Origin: Planococcus citri
Lineage: Eukaryota; Arthropoda; Insecta; Hemiptera; Pseudococcidae
Assembly: GCF_950023065.1 (NCBI RefSeq)
Contig: NC_088677.1
Coordinates: 75,479,469-75,543,468, forward strand
Reading direction: 5' to 3'
Length of the DNA stretch: 64,000 bases
Within the stretch, counting starts at the first letter, position 1; each line of letters opens with the position of its first letter. Of this stretch, positions 11,851 to 24,715 are shown one piece after another. Below the pieces are notes generated by a model. It was not told the origin of the DNA. It worked only from the letters and a program-made list of their open reading frames with translations, and searched no databases. The position numbers and the translations under genes are program-made.

Positions 11851-12733
11851 AAGTCCCCTTTTCCCTTTTTTAGGATTTAATGCATTAAAATAATGAACTA
11901 AAATTGCAATTACTCAGCAATTACCCATCCGAATTGAATGAAAATTAATCTATTCCCTCCGCCTTAATGATTCTCAAATGGTGTCCAATAGGTACAAAAA
12001 ACGGTTGGGTAGCTTAAGAGAACATTCAGTTCCAATAAAATTTCATTTCTCAAAGCGAAACCAATAGTGTGCTACGCACACTAAAAACACACTAATCGAT
12101 AGCAGATGGTTCAACTTACCTTAATTCATAATTTCAACCCGCCAAGTCACCCCCATTGTGAAGACACATTGAAAAAACCTCCAAAACTCAAGCAATATTA
12201 CTCCAAACTAAGTTTTTTTTTTTTTTTTTCAAATAAGTTTTTTGAGTTGAAATAAACAAAATTATGAAAATGATGCGATGCTAGCAACTAGTGATGATGT
12301 AACTTTGATACATGAAACAAAAAATTCTTAATTTTTGTGAATTTTTTTCAGAAATTTTGAGCACTTGAATGAAGCTATTTTTCTTTAAAATATATAATGG
12401 ATTATAATAAAATTAGATACGGTGCCTGTCTCCTTTCCAGTATAAAAAATGAAGTCTCGATAATCACTCGAGGCATTTTGTTAACTCGATTCAAAAATAA
12501 AATTTGAAAAAAAAATTTGAAATTAATCATCACAAAAATATAATAAAATTAGGTGGCAGAATTTCAGGAGAAAAAAAATGAAGAATGAATGAACTACCTA
12601 CCTAATTATCTAGGCTAACTAATATGAGATTTTACCAAAATAGACCTTAGATTTTCATTAAATCGGTATACAATTTTCGAAACAAAGATAAACCCGCAAT
12701 AAATAAGTAGATAGGTATATGCAATGTACTTAC

Positions 12734-12860
12734 TAATACGATCAGATCGAGTAAAATTTTCTTCAGTTAATAACGAATTAAAAATGCGCAAATAATGCAA
12801 TTAGTTACAACTGACTGAAGCGACAGAAACGAAATATGAATCGTCGAAAGTTCTCAAATC
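12734..12860 (-). other. Candidate 5'UTR exon and promoter of the 55-residue protein gene
   Basis: On the minus strand this unique-looking stretch ends in a strong donor, CGTATTA followed by GTAAGTACATT at 12,733. An ATG frame in it would run into a stop straight after splicing to the acceptor at 9,215, so the exon is best read as untranslated, with a possible upstream ORF. The start of transcription is not defined; 12,860 is a guess. The pairing of this donor with the 9,215 acceptor is inference. Confidence 0.35.
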
Positions 12861-13185
12861 AATTTATACTATTTTGAAAAATGCTCTCCAACTTATCTAT
12901 CACTTTTCGCCATTTCAATTTCTGCTTTGCACACGTTCGCGTCCGCCAATGATAAAATTATTTCCGAAATTTACGTCTTATCATTACTTTATCATCTATG
13001 TTATTAATTATTAGTTATATTATGTATATATATTGCTTCCTTCGAGAATTTTTAATGGCGAGTTTTATCTGTCGATATTTTTTGCTATGCATCATGCGAT
13101 TGTAATGTAAAGGAAATGCAAAAATTATCGTACTTCCTACAATTGGTAGGAAACTGCTTGATACCTACTAAGATAGGTAGTTTTG

Positions 13186-13735
13186 CTTCGGAGGTGCCCC
13201 TGAAAATAAGATAACTATGGGTCTTCAAAGAAGAGGAATTCTCGAAAAAAATGTGGTTTTTTCGCTCTATCTCCTATCCAACCTGTTTTGGAAAAAATTA
13301 TCAAGTTTAAAAAATCGAAAAAAATTGCCAAAAACTTATAAAATTTTTTCAAATTTGTGAAAATTGGCATTAATAATATAAAAATTAGCTCGACTGCGTT
13401 CCAACATATTCCCTCTGGCCTAGTTTTGGCTTAATTAATGCGAAATATTCGAGCAAAAAAAAACTTTAAAATACGAATTATAGCCCAAAAATAAGTGATT
13501 TGCGAATTTTCAACTGCTCAGTATAACACTAAAAGTGGTCTTGGATTTTAATGAAAATAGCCTAGGTCGACATAGGATCTCAAATACCGTCTCTTGGAAC
13601 TGAACCCTTTTTCCAAAAACAGGTTGAGCATAACGACAGGAGCGAAAAAACCATGATTTTTTCCTTCGAAAATTCCACCTCTTCAAGGACCTATTTTTCT
13701 ACTCCAGAGACACCTTTGAAGCTAGATTATTTTTC
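13186..13735. mobile_element. Foldback MITE, family B
   Basis: The ends are inverted copies over about 100 bases. The left end runs GAGGTGCCCCTGAAAATAAG ... GGTTTTTTCGCTC ... AACCTGTTTTGGAAAA. The right end reads back as AGGTGTCTCTGGAGTAGAAA ... GGTTTTTTCGCTC ... CAACCTGTTTTTGGAAAA. The middle contains AAGTGGTCTTGGATTTTAAT. Related copies occur at 29.2-29.97, 48.12-48.87, 50.26-50.70, 56.74-57.23 and 62.81-63.05 kb, with a fragment at 18.70-18.80 kb. There is no coding capacity, so it is a non-autonomous element. Confidence 0.7.
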
Positions 13736-13739
13736 TGAG

Positions 13740-15166
13740 TGACTTTGATATAGTTAAATCATGCATACCTGGTATATAGTTAGAACAAGTGATAATGACC
13801 TGCTTACCTATTTAGATTTTTCCTCACATTCTCTAAGGGAAGAATGAGAGTAGTTTTTGCCTGGACTAGCTCAGTAAGAGACATTAAACAGTCATGCAGT
13901 CTACTATAGTCAATTATTATGTAATGAAGAAAGAACTTATTCCAACATTCAAGACAAATTACAAACATTTTATTGAAATGTAATTTACATAGGAAAACAT
14001 ATTATCCTTTTACAAACATAAATGGTTGCCTAAGGACTGTTTCAAGGCAGAGTATAAATATTTTCACATCATGGTACAATATCGTAACAATAATAGGTAT
14101 ACATCGTAGCTAAATCTAACTAAAGATACCCAGCTCCAGTGAGTACATGATTAATAGTCCAAAGAAACACGATATAACAATGTTTTAACTCCATTTGAAT
14201 AAATAAATAAATTAATTAAATTGATTGAAACCACAACCCCCATATTTGTAGATTAAATCATCACCACTAATTAATCGCTACATTTAAATGAATTAGTCCA
14301 AGTAAGTTACTTCGAACCTACTTACCAAAACTGTACACTTTTTCCATCTCTTCTGATGCCTTTCCAATACCAAAGGCTTCGATAGAACTTAACTAAAAGA
14401 GGCACTAGTAAACACTTTGCATGATTCGCATATGACCAGCACCATAGTGAATCACCAAAAAGGAACAAATTATTAATCATTGGATCCATGATCACTGAAT
14501 TTACATTAGTATTAATCACATGCAAAGGTGATGTAAATCGAAGGGTGTAGGTCGCGCACTTCATTATCATAGATTACGAATTCTACACTTAAGGTGAGAA
14601 ATTCTATGATAAGAAGAATTAATCGCGACCGGCGACTGTACGTATTTTTCACGACGAGGAACCGCAATTGTGCACTATTCGAAGCCAAGTCTTGTCATTG
14701 GCGCTAAAATCCCAGTATATGGGTAATTCTCAGAAAAAGGTAAAATTCGTGTACATGGCAAATTTCTCAACGGTTTTAGCATGAATTTTTTTTTTTTTTT
14801 TGGTTCATTCAAGAATGACCCCGCACACATTTCACACATGGTATTGAGGTTTTTAGACCCTCCTTTCATTGGTGTACATTTGATTTTATACCCCAAATGT
14901 CCTTCGACTTGGCTGTCACACATCATGTTTTTGAAAATGAATGTTATAAAGTGTTATGAACTTCATTTTTTTTTGGAAAAATTGACACATTCTCATTATC
15001 ATAGAACATGAAGGTCTCTTATTGTGCAAATTGCAATTGCAATAAGTCTATAGGAAGCTCACAATTCACATTTGAAAACTGTCACACACTTTTTGCGCAA
15101 ATTTTCGAGCAATTTTCAATTATTTTTGGTAGCTTCCCAATCCAACATTTTTTTCTGGTGAGTGGC
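13740..15166. other. Intergenic stretch, no confident gene
   Basis: The sequence is less repetitive than its neighbours. A minus-strand frame of 82 codons (14,570-14,322) ends at TTTTG followed by GTAAGT, which could be either a stop or a donor, and TTTATT near 13,970 would be a minus-strand poly(A) signal. An untranslated or non-coding transcript is possible but unsupported. 14,781-14,798 is mostly a poly-T run. Confidence 0.3.
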
Positions 15167-15173
15167 TGCACTG

Positions 15174-15841
15174 CAGGGATGCGGAGCGGAATGAATTTCG
15201 TTCCGGGTTCAGGGTTCAGCTCCGACATAAAAAATAATTCTGTTCCGGTTTCCTGTATCGTTCCGCTCCGATTAAAAATATCGTTCCGTTCCGGTTTAGC
15301 GTTCCGTTCCGCTCCGATTTTTCTTTTTTGTTTTAGAGAAGGTTGCATTCAAAGTACATCAGAATTTTCATGTTCTGAGCAAAAATTGAAGTTGAAAATG
15401 TTGAAATACCCGAAATTTTAAAAAAATGGTTGAATTAGGCGCGTTTTAATGAAATTTAAAGTCCACCTCACTGCTCACATGAGAAATTTGAATTTTGATC
15501 GCTGAAAATTGCAGCTTTGTTCCAAAAGTACATTGTATAAATGGTCTTTTTCATGTCATTTACCATGTCTTTTCACAATTTTCTAGTTTATTGAGGTAAA
15601 ATTTCAGCAAAAACACCTTTTCTTCACACTATAATCTTGAAAATCGTTCATTAAAGGTCAAAAAATTTTGTTAGGTCGGAGCTTTAAAAACCCAAATTTT
15701 TATTCCGGTTCGGTTCCGGTTTCGCTCCTGCATATTTTTTGAAAGTTGCTCCAGGTTCCGTTCCGCTCCGCCAAAATTCTCCCAAAAGTTAGAGGTTTAG
15801 CGTTCCGGTTCGTTCCGGTTCAGTTCCGCTCCGCATCCCTG
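15174..15841. mobile_element. hAT-like MITE, 668 bp, rich in GTTCCG motifs
   Basis: The left terminus CAGGGATGCGGAGCGGAA (15,174) is mirrored at the right end TTCCGCTCCGCATCCCTG (to 15,841). Both ends are flanked by TGCACTG (15,167-15,173 and 15,842-15,848), a 7-bp match near the 8-bp target duplication typical of hAT elements. The CAGGG-type terminus also fits hAT. The interior is dominated by GTTCCG/CGGAAC repeats on both sides of an AT-rich core, giving extra foldback potential. Open frames inside are by-products of the repeat. Confidence 0.8.
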
Positions 15842-15848
15842 TGCACTG

Positions 15849-16894
15849 GTTCACTGTTCTCATAGAAATGTTACCCCGCACCGTTCTTTTTAAAAACTAC
15901 ATTACAGCTCGTTCTGATCGTACTTATCTGTGAAGTTTTGATATTTCGCAAAATCTGTGTCCTTCGGCTTGCCTTTTTATTTACCCTGATGAACCCGCCA
16001 AAACCAATAATTGAGCACGGGAAGTTATTCTACATGATAAGTACACATTTATTACGTGTTAAAAATCGAATAATGTCCAGTAGGTAAGGCTAGAAACGAA
16101 AAAACGTTGAGATTGTCCTTCGGCTTGTCCAGCGCCCATTTGTCCGTCGACTTGGCCAAATTTCAGACAGCTGTACTTTTATCGCGCTAGTCGGCATATT
16201 ACACGATAATACAAGCAAAATTTTACATTTTCTCCCTCCCCACACTTCACCTCTACCCCTACCCTTTAAAGTATACCTACACGTTTCCATAACCTATCGG
16301 TTTAAGGGGTAAATAAAATAGGCATCTCCTTAAGTGGTGCTTAACATCTGCACCCCTTAAGCAGTGCGGGCCATATACACTATGTCAACTTTCAACTTAC
16401 AAATTAATGTCTCCGCTGAATTAGATCAAATTCCTCAAACTTTTTTTTTTTTTTTTTTTCGTGATCCATCCTAATGTAATGCTTATTCAAACTCGTTATC
16501 ACAAATCCCAATAGGCTAATCTTATTAAAAACATGTATAAAATTCGATTTCAAAAATGTGAAACTGAATTACCTACCTATAAAAATTGAAAGTGAAAACA
16601 TTCGTTCCATTAAAAAATCTGCGTTAAATAGGTAATCTTCTACACGTGAACTATCATGGGATTATAATATGCCTACTTCATATAAAAATTGGAATGCAGC
16701 TGCGTGGGAGCCATCAAATAATTCTCAGAGTTAACTAAAACGATTAAAACTACTCGTATAGTATCCCTAATATCGCAACTCTTCCAGTATACAAGAAAAA
16801 AATTATCATTAATAATCTCGTTAAAAATTTACATGTTTAACAATGATTCTCTCTTCGAACGAGTTAATATTCTTACACTCAAATATGTTTTCAG
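15849..16894. other. Region before the first visible DUF4773 exon
   Basis: It contains a T21 run near 16,440 and no recognisable exon. The DUF4773 gene needs an upstream exon with ATG and signal peptide ending in codon phase 1. I could not identify it here or further left. Confidence 0.3.
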
Positions 16895-19800
16895 ATCCGA
16901 AAGGCGGAACAAAATGGAAATCACAGTTGGAAAAATCCACCGATAAAGACCACCAGAGGAAAGAAAGACAGAATACACCGAATCGGCATTGCTCGTGTTC
17001 AAATCTAACATGCAACTGTTGTAGAGATTTTTCACTGCCTGTTGTTCCAGTTAAAGGACCTGGTTCGTTAACGTAATTAAATCTTATATTGTATTTAAGC
17101 TATATAATCCGATATTATTCGTATCTAACAAATTCACTCAGATTGGTGAGCATCCGATGCCTAAAAATATTTCAAGTGCCTATCTGCAAGATGCAAGATA
17201 GCTGGCTACCTACTTACGTTTCCAGTACAGTTTTTGATCGAGCAATCAAATTATAAATCGTTCATTTCGACTTTCGAAAAACATTGAAAATTAAATCAAG
17301 TACCTATAAAATATATGTACACAAAGTAAAGGTATCTAGGATAGGCTGTCCTATTACTATTCTATTTTATGTGACGATAACGAATACTTATCTAAGATAC
17401 GTGATAATGTCATCATTGTCGTTAGGTATTCTGTTTGCTTCCATCGGAAGGTACGAGAGCCAATTATGCGTATTGTTTTTGATGTTCACTTTCACTGGCA
17501 ACAGCTGTGGTGATGCATTCTTCACGTGTGTTTATTTATGTACCAATATACCTCTACCTTGGTACTTGAGTATCAACACAATTCGCTATCACAGTTTAAT
17601 GATTTGATATGATTAAAAAATAAAAAATATCTTATCCGCGACAGAAAATTTATGCATATGGGTTCTTGGACCTGGATACATTAAAATTTATACACCGTGG
17701 CCACTTCCATAAAAATTTCATATACCTACACAACGGTTTATTTTTTTTTTTAATAGTAAGTAGGTAAACCGAACATAAAAACTGTACTGGTAGAAATTAA
17801 TACGTTGGTAGGTCATTTAACATCTTAATATTTCATTCAAGTACCTACATTTTTGGACAAAAAATTTACTCTCGAATTCATACTACATAAATACCTACAG
17901 GTACAGGTCCATCTAATGCATGAGAACACTGGACAAAAAACATTAACCCAGAATTTTAAAAGGTTGTCTCTATCTCAAGTACATACCTACCTATTGAACG
18001 TCTTCAATGATGCGTAAAAATTAAAACATGTAAAATAATTATTTCAACAATTATTATTGTTTAATGAATCGTCTTGAATTGTTGAGAAAATGTAAAAATT
18101 TCGAGTAAGGTATCGTTTGAATTAAAAAACATCAGCAGCAAAAAAAAAACTGTCAATGAGAAAATGAATTGCGGTGCAATACTAGGTATCTATACTGTCT
18201 TGTATAGAGTACCTACCTAACTGTTTTCGTTATTAGTCTAATGACAGTTACGACAAAAATCTAGTAATCATTTGCTATGGCGATTCGAACATTCGATGTG
18301 ATTCATTGAACGAGATTCCGTTACACTTTGTATGTCAAACTCAAATACGTACCTCTCCTACCTTATCTTCTCTGAAAAATAAATCAATCTGCAGAAACAC
18401 GATATTTATTGGCAGGAAGAGATATCTACGATGAACCTCACGAGAAAATAAGGCTTTATTAGGTTCATTAAAATATCTATAGCTGACTTTGTTTCTAAAA
18501 GAATATCTTAAATAGGAACTAATTTAAATCAATATTTTGTGAAAGTATTTTACTTACATCTTATTTTCAATATTTTAGGATGTGCTACCCTGAAGTACGT
18601 CCAAGGCGACTCGATGCTGGTCACTATGAGCTTTGGAGATAGAGTTCTACGAAATGTTACGATTTCAGGTAAGACAAATTTTCTATAAGTTGAATTTGGC
18701 TGGAATAGGGGCTATAAAGCGAAAAAACAATAATTTTCTCGAAAATGCCTCTTTTCGAGCACCCCCTTTTCTTCTTCGGAGATAACTCCAGTAAATTTGA
18801 TAAAATAAGTTTTTCAATGGTCAAAGCATTTGTAGATATGTTTTTTTTTCAAATTGAATATTGCATTTTTTGAAGGGCTTACGAAGTCGAAAACTTACAA
18901 AAAGCGTATTTTAAAATGGTTTTATATTCACGAAAAATTCTGAAAAAATTACTCACCCATCAGTGGTAGAAAATACAGAATTAAATGTACAAATGACTTC
19001 TTGACCTTTTTTCAAATGTTGGAATCCTTTCCTCAATAATTTGGATTTTTCAAAATGAATTTTGAGGTCAAAAAAATCTGAAACAATTTAGGGTCAATAC
19101 CCGCAAACATCTTCATCCCACGAGACGGTTTTCTATAGATTTGAAGGTGGAGATAAGAAGGCAATTTACTGAATTAGTGTTGCTTTATTCTCCTTCATTT
19201 GGCACCTCACATATTTTAATTAAAGCCCCAGACAATCACAAAACTTTTTTTGTGGGGGGGAGGAGGGATTCATATTCATATCCATATCATGAAAGTGTTA
19301 TTCTACGTCCATTGAATCGAACATTTCAAAAAAAAAACAGCTATATAGAGCAATCCAATTTTGAAATTGCACCCTCACTCCAATTTCATATAAAAATGAA
19401 TTGTGGTAGAATTATTCAAAATTAAGACCGTGAGATCCTTCAAAATTGGTTGAAATTTTACAAGACACTCAAATGTTTCAACGAAAACGTTTTAAAAGCA
19501 TTTTTGGAGAACTTTGAGCCCAAAAAATTGAGTCATGGATTATAATTTTTGGGATTTTTGAAAAAGTGTCAATTAGACCTATCAAAATTGGTTAAAATTT
19601 CGTGAGGAATTCAAATATAGGTACCTGATGAAATTTGAAGAATTTTTGGCCCAAAATCGGGTCATCATTTTCTGGATTTTTCAAAAAGATGTGTGCAACC
19701 GATCGTAATAGATTAGAACGCAAGAAAATCAAATATTGCAATAAAAAATTTTTAGAGCTTGAAATTGTGCTAAGATTTTCAAATTTATTGAAAAATTATG

Positions 19801-22800
19801 TCATGCAACCAACCTTTGATTGAAACTTTTCAAAAGCATTTTCGAAGAGTAAAAAGCCCAAATTTGATCCCTGATTTTCAGGATTTTTGAAAAGTGCCTT
19901 ATTACGACCTATTGAAATGGGTTAAAACTTTGCGAGAAAGTCAAACATTTCGACGATTTTCTTAAAAATTAATTTTGAGCCTAAATAAAGGGTATGATTT
20001 TTGGGATTTTTAAATTGAAGTTTTATGCGATCTGACCTATCAAAATGGGCTAAAATAATTATGCAAAAAAATTCAAATATTTCCAACGAAAATGTTCCTG
20101 AAAATTTTTCAAGTATTTTGAGTCCAAAATCGGGTCACGATTTTCGGAGATGTTTCAAAAAGGTATGATGCGAATTTTAAGCCTAAATTGGATCATGATT
20201 CTCGGGAGTTTTGATGAAGTATTGTATTAGTATTGATGTGATCTGGCTTATCAAAGATGGATTGAAATTTTGAGAAAAATCCGAATATTTCGACGAAAAT
20301 ATTTTTTGAATATCTTTTAATAATTGTTGTTAGCTGGAAATTGGGTGACGATTTTCGAATTCTTTTTTAAAAAATATTCTGCGATCTATCAAAATGGGTT
20401 AAAATTTTGAAAGAAAATCAAAACTTTGTGTTGAAAGTTTTCTTGAGCCTTTTTGAAGAATAAGTAAACCCAAATTTGGGCCACGATTCTCAGAATTTTC
20501 GAAAAAATGCCACATGACTCATCAAAAATCAAAATATGTTTTGAAACTTATCGAGAAAGGCAAATAAGTATTTCGACGAAATTGAAGGATTTCAAGTCCA
20601 AATTTGGAATTTTATAAAAATGGTATCATGTCATGTATTTTTATCAAAATAGGTGAAAATTTGCAACAATTTCAAATAGGTATTTTAATAAAAATGTTTC
20701 TTTAGCATTTTAGAAGAATTCTCAGCTTAAAATTGGATTGAAAAATGTGTCATGCAATTGATCAAAATGGGTTGAAATTTCAACAGAAAATCAAAAATTT
20801 CTGCTGTAAAGTTTTTTGAACATTTTTGGAGAATTTCCAGCCCAAAATTGAGTCATGAATCATGAATTTTGGAAGTTTTGACGGAGTGTCATGCAATATG
20901 TTAAAATTGATTAAAATTTCGAAAATATTTCAAAAATTTCAATAACAATGTTTCTTTTGAAATTTCAACAGATATCAAAAATTTCTGCTGATAAGTTTTT
21001 TGAGCATTCTTTGGAGAATTTCGAGTACAAAATTGGGTCATGAATCATAAATTTTGGAATTTTGGGCAGACGTGTCACGCAATCCATTGATTTAAATTTC
21101 GCAAATATTTCAAATGTTTCAACAACAATGTCTATTTTCAACCATTTTTTTTTCAAATTTTGAACCCAAAATTTGGTAATGGTTTTTAGGATACATAAAA
21201 AAAGGTGTCACTTGGAGCAAAAAATCAAAAATTTTCATGAAAACTATTTTTGAGTACTTTTTTAAAAATACCTAGTACTCAAAAATATTTTTGTTGCTTT
21301 ATCAATTTGAATTTCTCGCGAAATTTAAATTCATTTTGACACGACACGTGACACTTTTTTCAATAATCCTCAAAATTGTGGGCCATGTTTGAGCCTAAAA
21401 TTCTTCAAAAATTCCTAAGAAACATTTCTGTCTGGATATTTGGATTTTTTTGCATAAACCATTTTGATTAGTCACATGATTCTCTTACAAAAATCTCAAA
21501 AATCATGTTCCTATAGTTTGGGTTTATCAAAAGTGCTCAAAAAATGTTTCATAGAAATTATTGATTTTCTGCAGAAAGTTCAACCCATTTTGAAAGGTAC
21601 GAGTATCTTATTCTTTAAAATCCTGAAAATAATGGTAGATATAATTTTGAGAACCTACGAAATCCTTGAAAGTGCTCAAAAAATGTTGTGATTGAAATAT
21701 GTATTTGAATTTCTTGCAAAATTTTAACCCATTTTAATACCTAAGTCGTATATGACCCTTTTTCATAAATCTCAAAAATCATGAGTCAATTTTGAGCCTA
21801 AAATTCTTCTAAAATTGTAAAAAAAAAAACATTTTTGTCGAAATATTTGAATTTTATGTGAAAATTTAACCAATTTTGACGGCTATAATGGCTAAATTTT
21901 ACTCAAAATTGGAGGAAAGGGAACTTTACATTTTTCTGCACCCCAATGTGCCGATCATTTTTGGCCATTTTTGATTCATTGAACGTGGAACGAACTCATT
22001 ACTCTGTAAAATCCAACTTAATTTTTTGAGCTTTACCAAAGTTGACCAAATTCGATTTCTACAGCCCTTTCTTCCTGTTGGACTGTACACCACAAATTAT
22101 GTTGCCAATTTTCATTTCTCCATCACTAATTCTTTATTACTCTCCTCAGGCAAAAAACCACGTCCAATCTGCATGGGCTTACCTGGCGGTATCTCCAAAT
22201 TCTGCGGCCGAATCTACGGAATCTCCCGAGACGGAGACCAAATCCGCGCCTGTCTAGGTCTCGAACTACGTGCTCTAGATGACGTTGAAGCAGCTCTCAG
22301 AGTCTCGTGTTTCAAATTCGGTCCCAAAGGTATAAACGTCGAACCAGGTAAACCAGTGCCCAGCGACGAAGACGATGAAGATGACGACGACGACGACGAT
22401 TTCGATTTACCAGGCGACGATGACGATGATGACGACGACGACGATGACGAAGACGACGACGTCTTTGGTTTAGAAGACGACGACGAAAACGAATCTGAAA
22501 ACACAGTCGAGTCCGGCGAAACAGACTACACTGGATTTTCAGCATTGAGTGACGACTTCCTAGACAGCTTTTTCGAATCAGATTCCCCCAACAAGAAAAA
22601 GAAGAATAACGTTAATGCAGTTCCTATCAATTACAAACCTCAGCAAATTATCACCTCGAAACCTTTTCCAACTACTTCAGCTCCTGCCAAGAAAGCCAAA
22701 CCACAAAGAGTAGTGACCACAAAATTAGTCCTATCAACTCCTTCGAAACTATTAGGTCTTGCCAGTACTGAAAAGCCAATCAGTGCGTCGAGTTTATCCT

Positions 22801-24158
22801 CAGATAAAGTCTACGTCTCTCCACCCTCTGATAAATTATACCAATCGTCTTCCGAAAAACACTCTACCACTTCGGATCAAGTTGTGATGATCCCTGATTC
22901 GGAGAAATTAGCTTCTACCATGGATAAAGTTTACATTTCTCCATCGCAGTACAAGCCAACTGAACGTATACGTCCTCAAACGATCAAACAATCTTTACAA
23001 AGCTATATTCCAACCGTACCTCAGCAAATCACTACTGATAAAATATACCCGAGTAGTTTGAGCCAACAACAAACCACAGAAAATAACTACCTGTCTACCA
23101 TGGATGATAAAGAACAACACACAATAAGCAATTATTACGTACCAACGACTCAGCAATTCCAATCGACTGAAAAAGTATACATCCCAGTCAACCTATCAAC
23201 CCCAGATGGAGATTTCGAGCCGGTCACTTCGACATCAGTGTCAGTCAGTGTAATGCAAGGAGACAGTTCAAAAATCTCCAACTCATCTAACGATAATATG
23301 GTTCAAGTAGCCACAATTGAAAGCAGCGCCACAGAATCGACTCCAGATAACGAATACAACGAGGTAGATTCCGATACCAAGACCACAATCAACGACAGAA
23401 TCATGGAAGTGAACACCGTTAGCTCAACTTTAGGCTTAAAAATCAATCGTCCAACAACCAAAGCTCCTGCAAAAGACGACGACGACGATGAATTCGAAGA
23501 CGTTGTCGATAGCGTTTTCGACGTAGATGACGAAAGCAGCACGAAGAAAAACGATTCATCTTCCGAAGAACTAGATCTAGACGATGATCTAGACGACAGC
23601 GACGAAGACCTGGACGAAAGCAGCTCCAGTAACATTGTCTTAGCCAATAACGAAAACTCCAGCAATAACGATTACGCCAATGACGACGATGACGATGACG
23701 ACGAAGAGTTTAGGAAATTTGATCTCCATTCCAAACAGACCATCCGAGTATCATCGACAGCCAGTGCAGCTCAAGCTCATCCTCTGAGAAGTAGCGCTAG
23801 AACTCACAAACGTATGAATTTGCCTCCTTTATTCAACATAAAACCCGAAGTATCCTCTTTCCTAAGTAGCGGAGGACATTTATATAAAATAAGAATGTCG
23901 CCGATTCAAGAAACCCAAAATACTCCTCCTAGATTAGGTAGATTGAATTTACCACTAGCACTGCCTGAATCGGATTCCAAGGCGAATCCGTTAAATATTT
24001 TCAATGCTTATCCCAGTCTTGGTAATGTTCCATCCTCATCGAGTCAGCAAGATCATAGATTTGGGATAGAACGAGAACAAGAACAGAGGAGTAGTCGAAA
24101 TCATAAACGTATGAGACTTCCACCTGTTGACGATTCCAACGATGGAAATTCGCATTGA
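16895..24158 (+). CDS. Secreted DUF4773-domain protein with long acidic, disordered C-terminal region (5' exon not found)
   Basis: Three exons join in frame: 16,895-17,062, 18,579-18,668 and 22,150-24,158 (TGA). All junctions are AG/GT and split a codon after base 1. The joined sequence carries the cysteine pattern HCSCSNLTCNCC, then PVKGPGCATLKYV, MSFGDRVLRNVTISG, PRPICMGLPGG and KFCGRIYGIS, ending RVSCFKFGPKG. This is the layout I know for DUF4773, an insect family of secreted proteins of unknown role. After about residue 130 it becomes a long low-complexity region with Asp/Glu runs (22,365-22,480; 23,475-23,720). Five [ST][DE]K[VIL]Y motifs lie between 22,800 and 23,180, followed by Ser/Thr-rich sequence. 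Two copies of HKRMxLPP stand near the C-terminus (about 23,803 and 24,101). The frame is open upstream of 22,150, but that part is intron. The first exon here begins mid-codon at an acceptor (TTTTCAG), so a signal-peptide exon must lie upstream. Confidence 0.8.
18690..18800. repeat. Fragment of family B MITE in the DUF4773 intron
   Basis: A short piece with GGCTATAAAGCGAAAAAACA, TTTTCTCGAAAATGCCTC and TTCGGAGATAACTCC matches one end of the family B foldback element. It lies just inside the intron after the second visible DUF4773 exon. Confidence 0.45.
19380..21880. repeat. 2.5-kb family D tandem array in the last DUF4773 intron
   Basis: Units of about 170-185 bases repeat phrases such as ATCAAAATGGGTTAAAATTT, AATATTTCGACGAAAATGTT, AGCCCAAAATTGGGTCATGA and TTTTCGGATTTTTGAAAAA. 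Copies are well diverged. The same family, in the opposite reading direction, fills intron 2 of the NWD-like gene at 3.6-5.1 kb. Confidence 0.75.
22365..22485. repeat. GAY trinucleotide repeat inside the DUF4773 coding exon
   Basis: A run of GAC/GAT/GAA codons with few interruptions (an FDLPG break) encodes two Asp-rich blocks. Because the array is purely GAY, the opposite strand is also open and reads as Ser or Arg runs; these are not genes. Such arrays change length easily. Confidence 0.85.
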
Positions 24159-24374
24159 TGTTACCCATTGAACTTTCCAGCTATTCAGGCTATTATTATT
24201 TTATAATGTGAAGTAAAGAAAAAGTCATATTTATCTGTAATGCATTTTTTATTTATTTTTAGTATTTATTTTCTTTCTCTCTTTTGTATATTATTTTTAT
24301 ATCGTGCAAATGTAGATATAATTTATTTCAATTGTTTATATGTTTTCGTTCTTTTTATTTTTATTTTTTTTTTA

Positions 24375-24385
24375 AATAAAATAAA
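24375..24385 (+). promoter_or_regulatory. Poly(A) signals of the DUF4773 gene
   Basis: Two overlapping AATAAA hexamers follow about 215 bases of AT-rich 3'UTR after the TGA at 24,158, the expected place for 3' end formation. Confidence 0.6.
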
Positions 24386-24479
24386 ATGATGATTTGTGTT
24401 TTAGGGGTTTCAATTACTTTTTATAGAATTTTCGAGTACCTATTTATTAGAAGAACCATAAAAAAGATTGCAATTTGAT

Positions 24480-24715
24480 TTTTCCCCATGTTGAAAATAA
24501 TATATTTCCCACCTCCCCCAAATATTACAATTTTTCCCTTCAAAAAATATTACAGTTTTTTTCCTCCAAAAAATACAGTTTTCCCTCCAAAAAATATTAC
24601 AATAATTCCCCTCCCCCCAAAATATTATCTACAATCCCCTCCAAAAAATATCACTATCCCCCCAAAAAATATTACAATCCACCCTCCCTCCCAAAAAAGT
24701 ATTAGGTACAATTTT
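24480..24715. repeat. CCCTCCAAAAAATATTACAAT minisatellite
   Basis: About ten diverged copies of a 20-25-base unit with core CCTCCAAAAAATATTACA follow each other. Frames through it are proline/lysine low complexity and not genes. Confidence 0.75.

Noticed and set aside
14322..14570. 82-codon minus-strand frame with nearby AATAAA
   Set aside because: No recognisable motif, and the stop coincides with a donor-like GTAAGT. A non-coding transcript cannot be excluded, but nothing supports a protein.
15008..15421. 137-codon frame overlapping the hAT-like MITE
   Set aside because: It is generated by the GTTCCG repeat and runs across the element boundary.
22214..22545. Minus-strand open frames rich in Ser or Arg opposite the DUF4773 exon
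   Set aside because: They are the mirror of the GAY codon run and have no splice or start context of their own.
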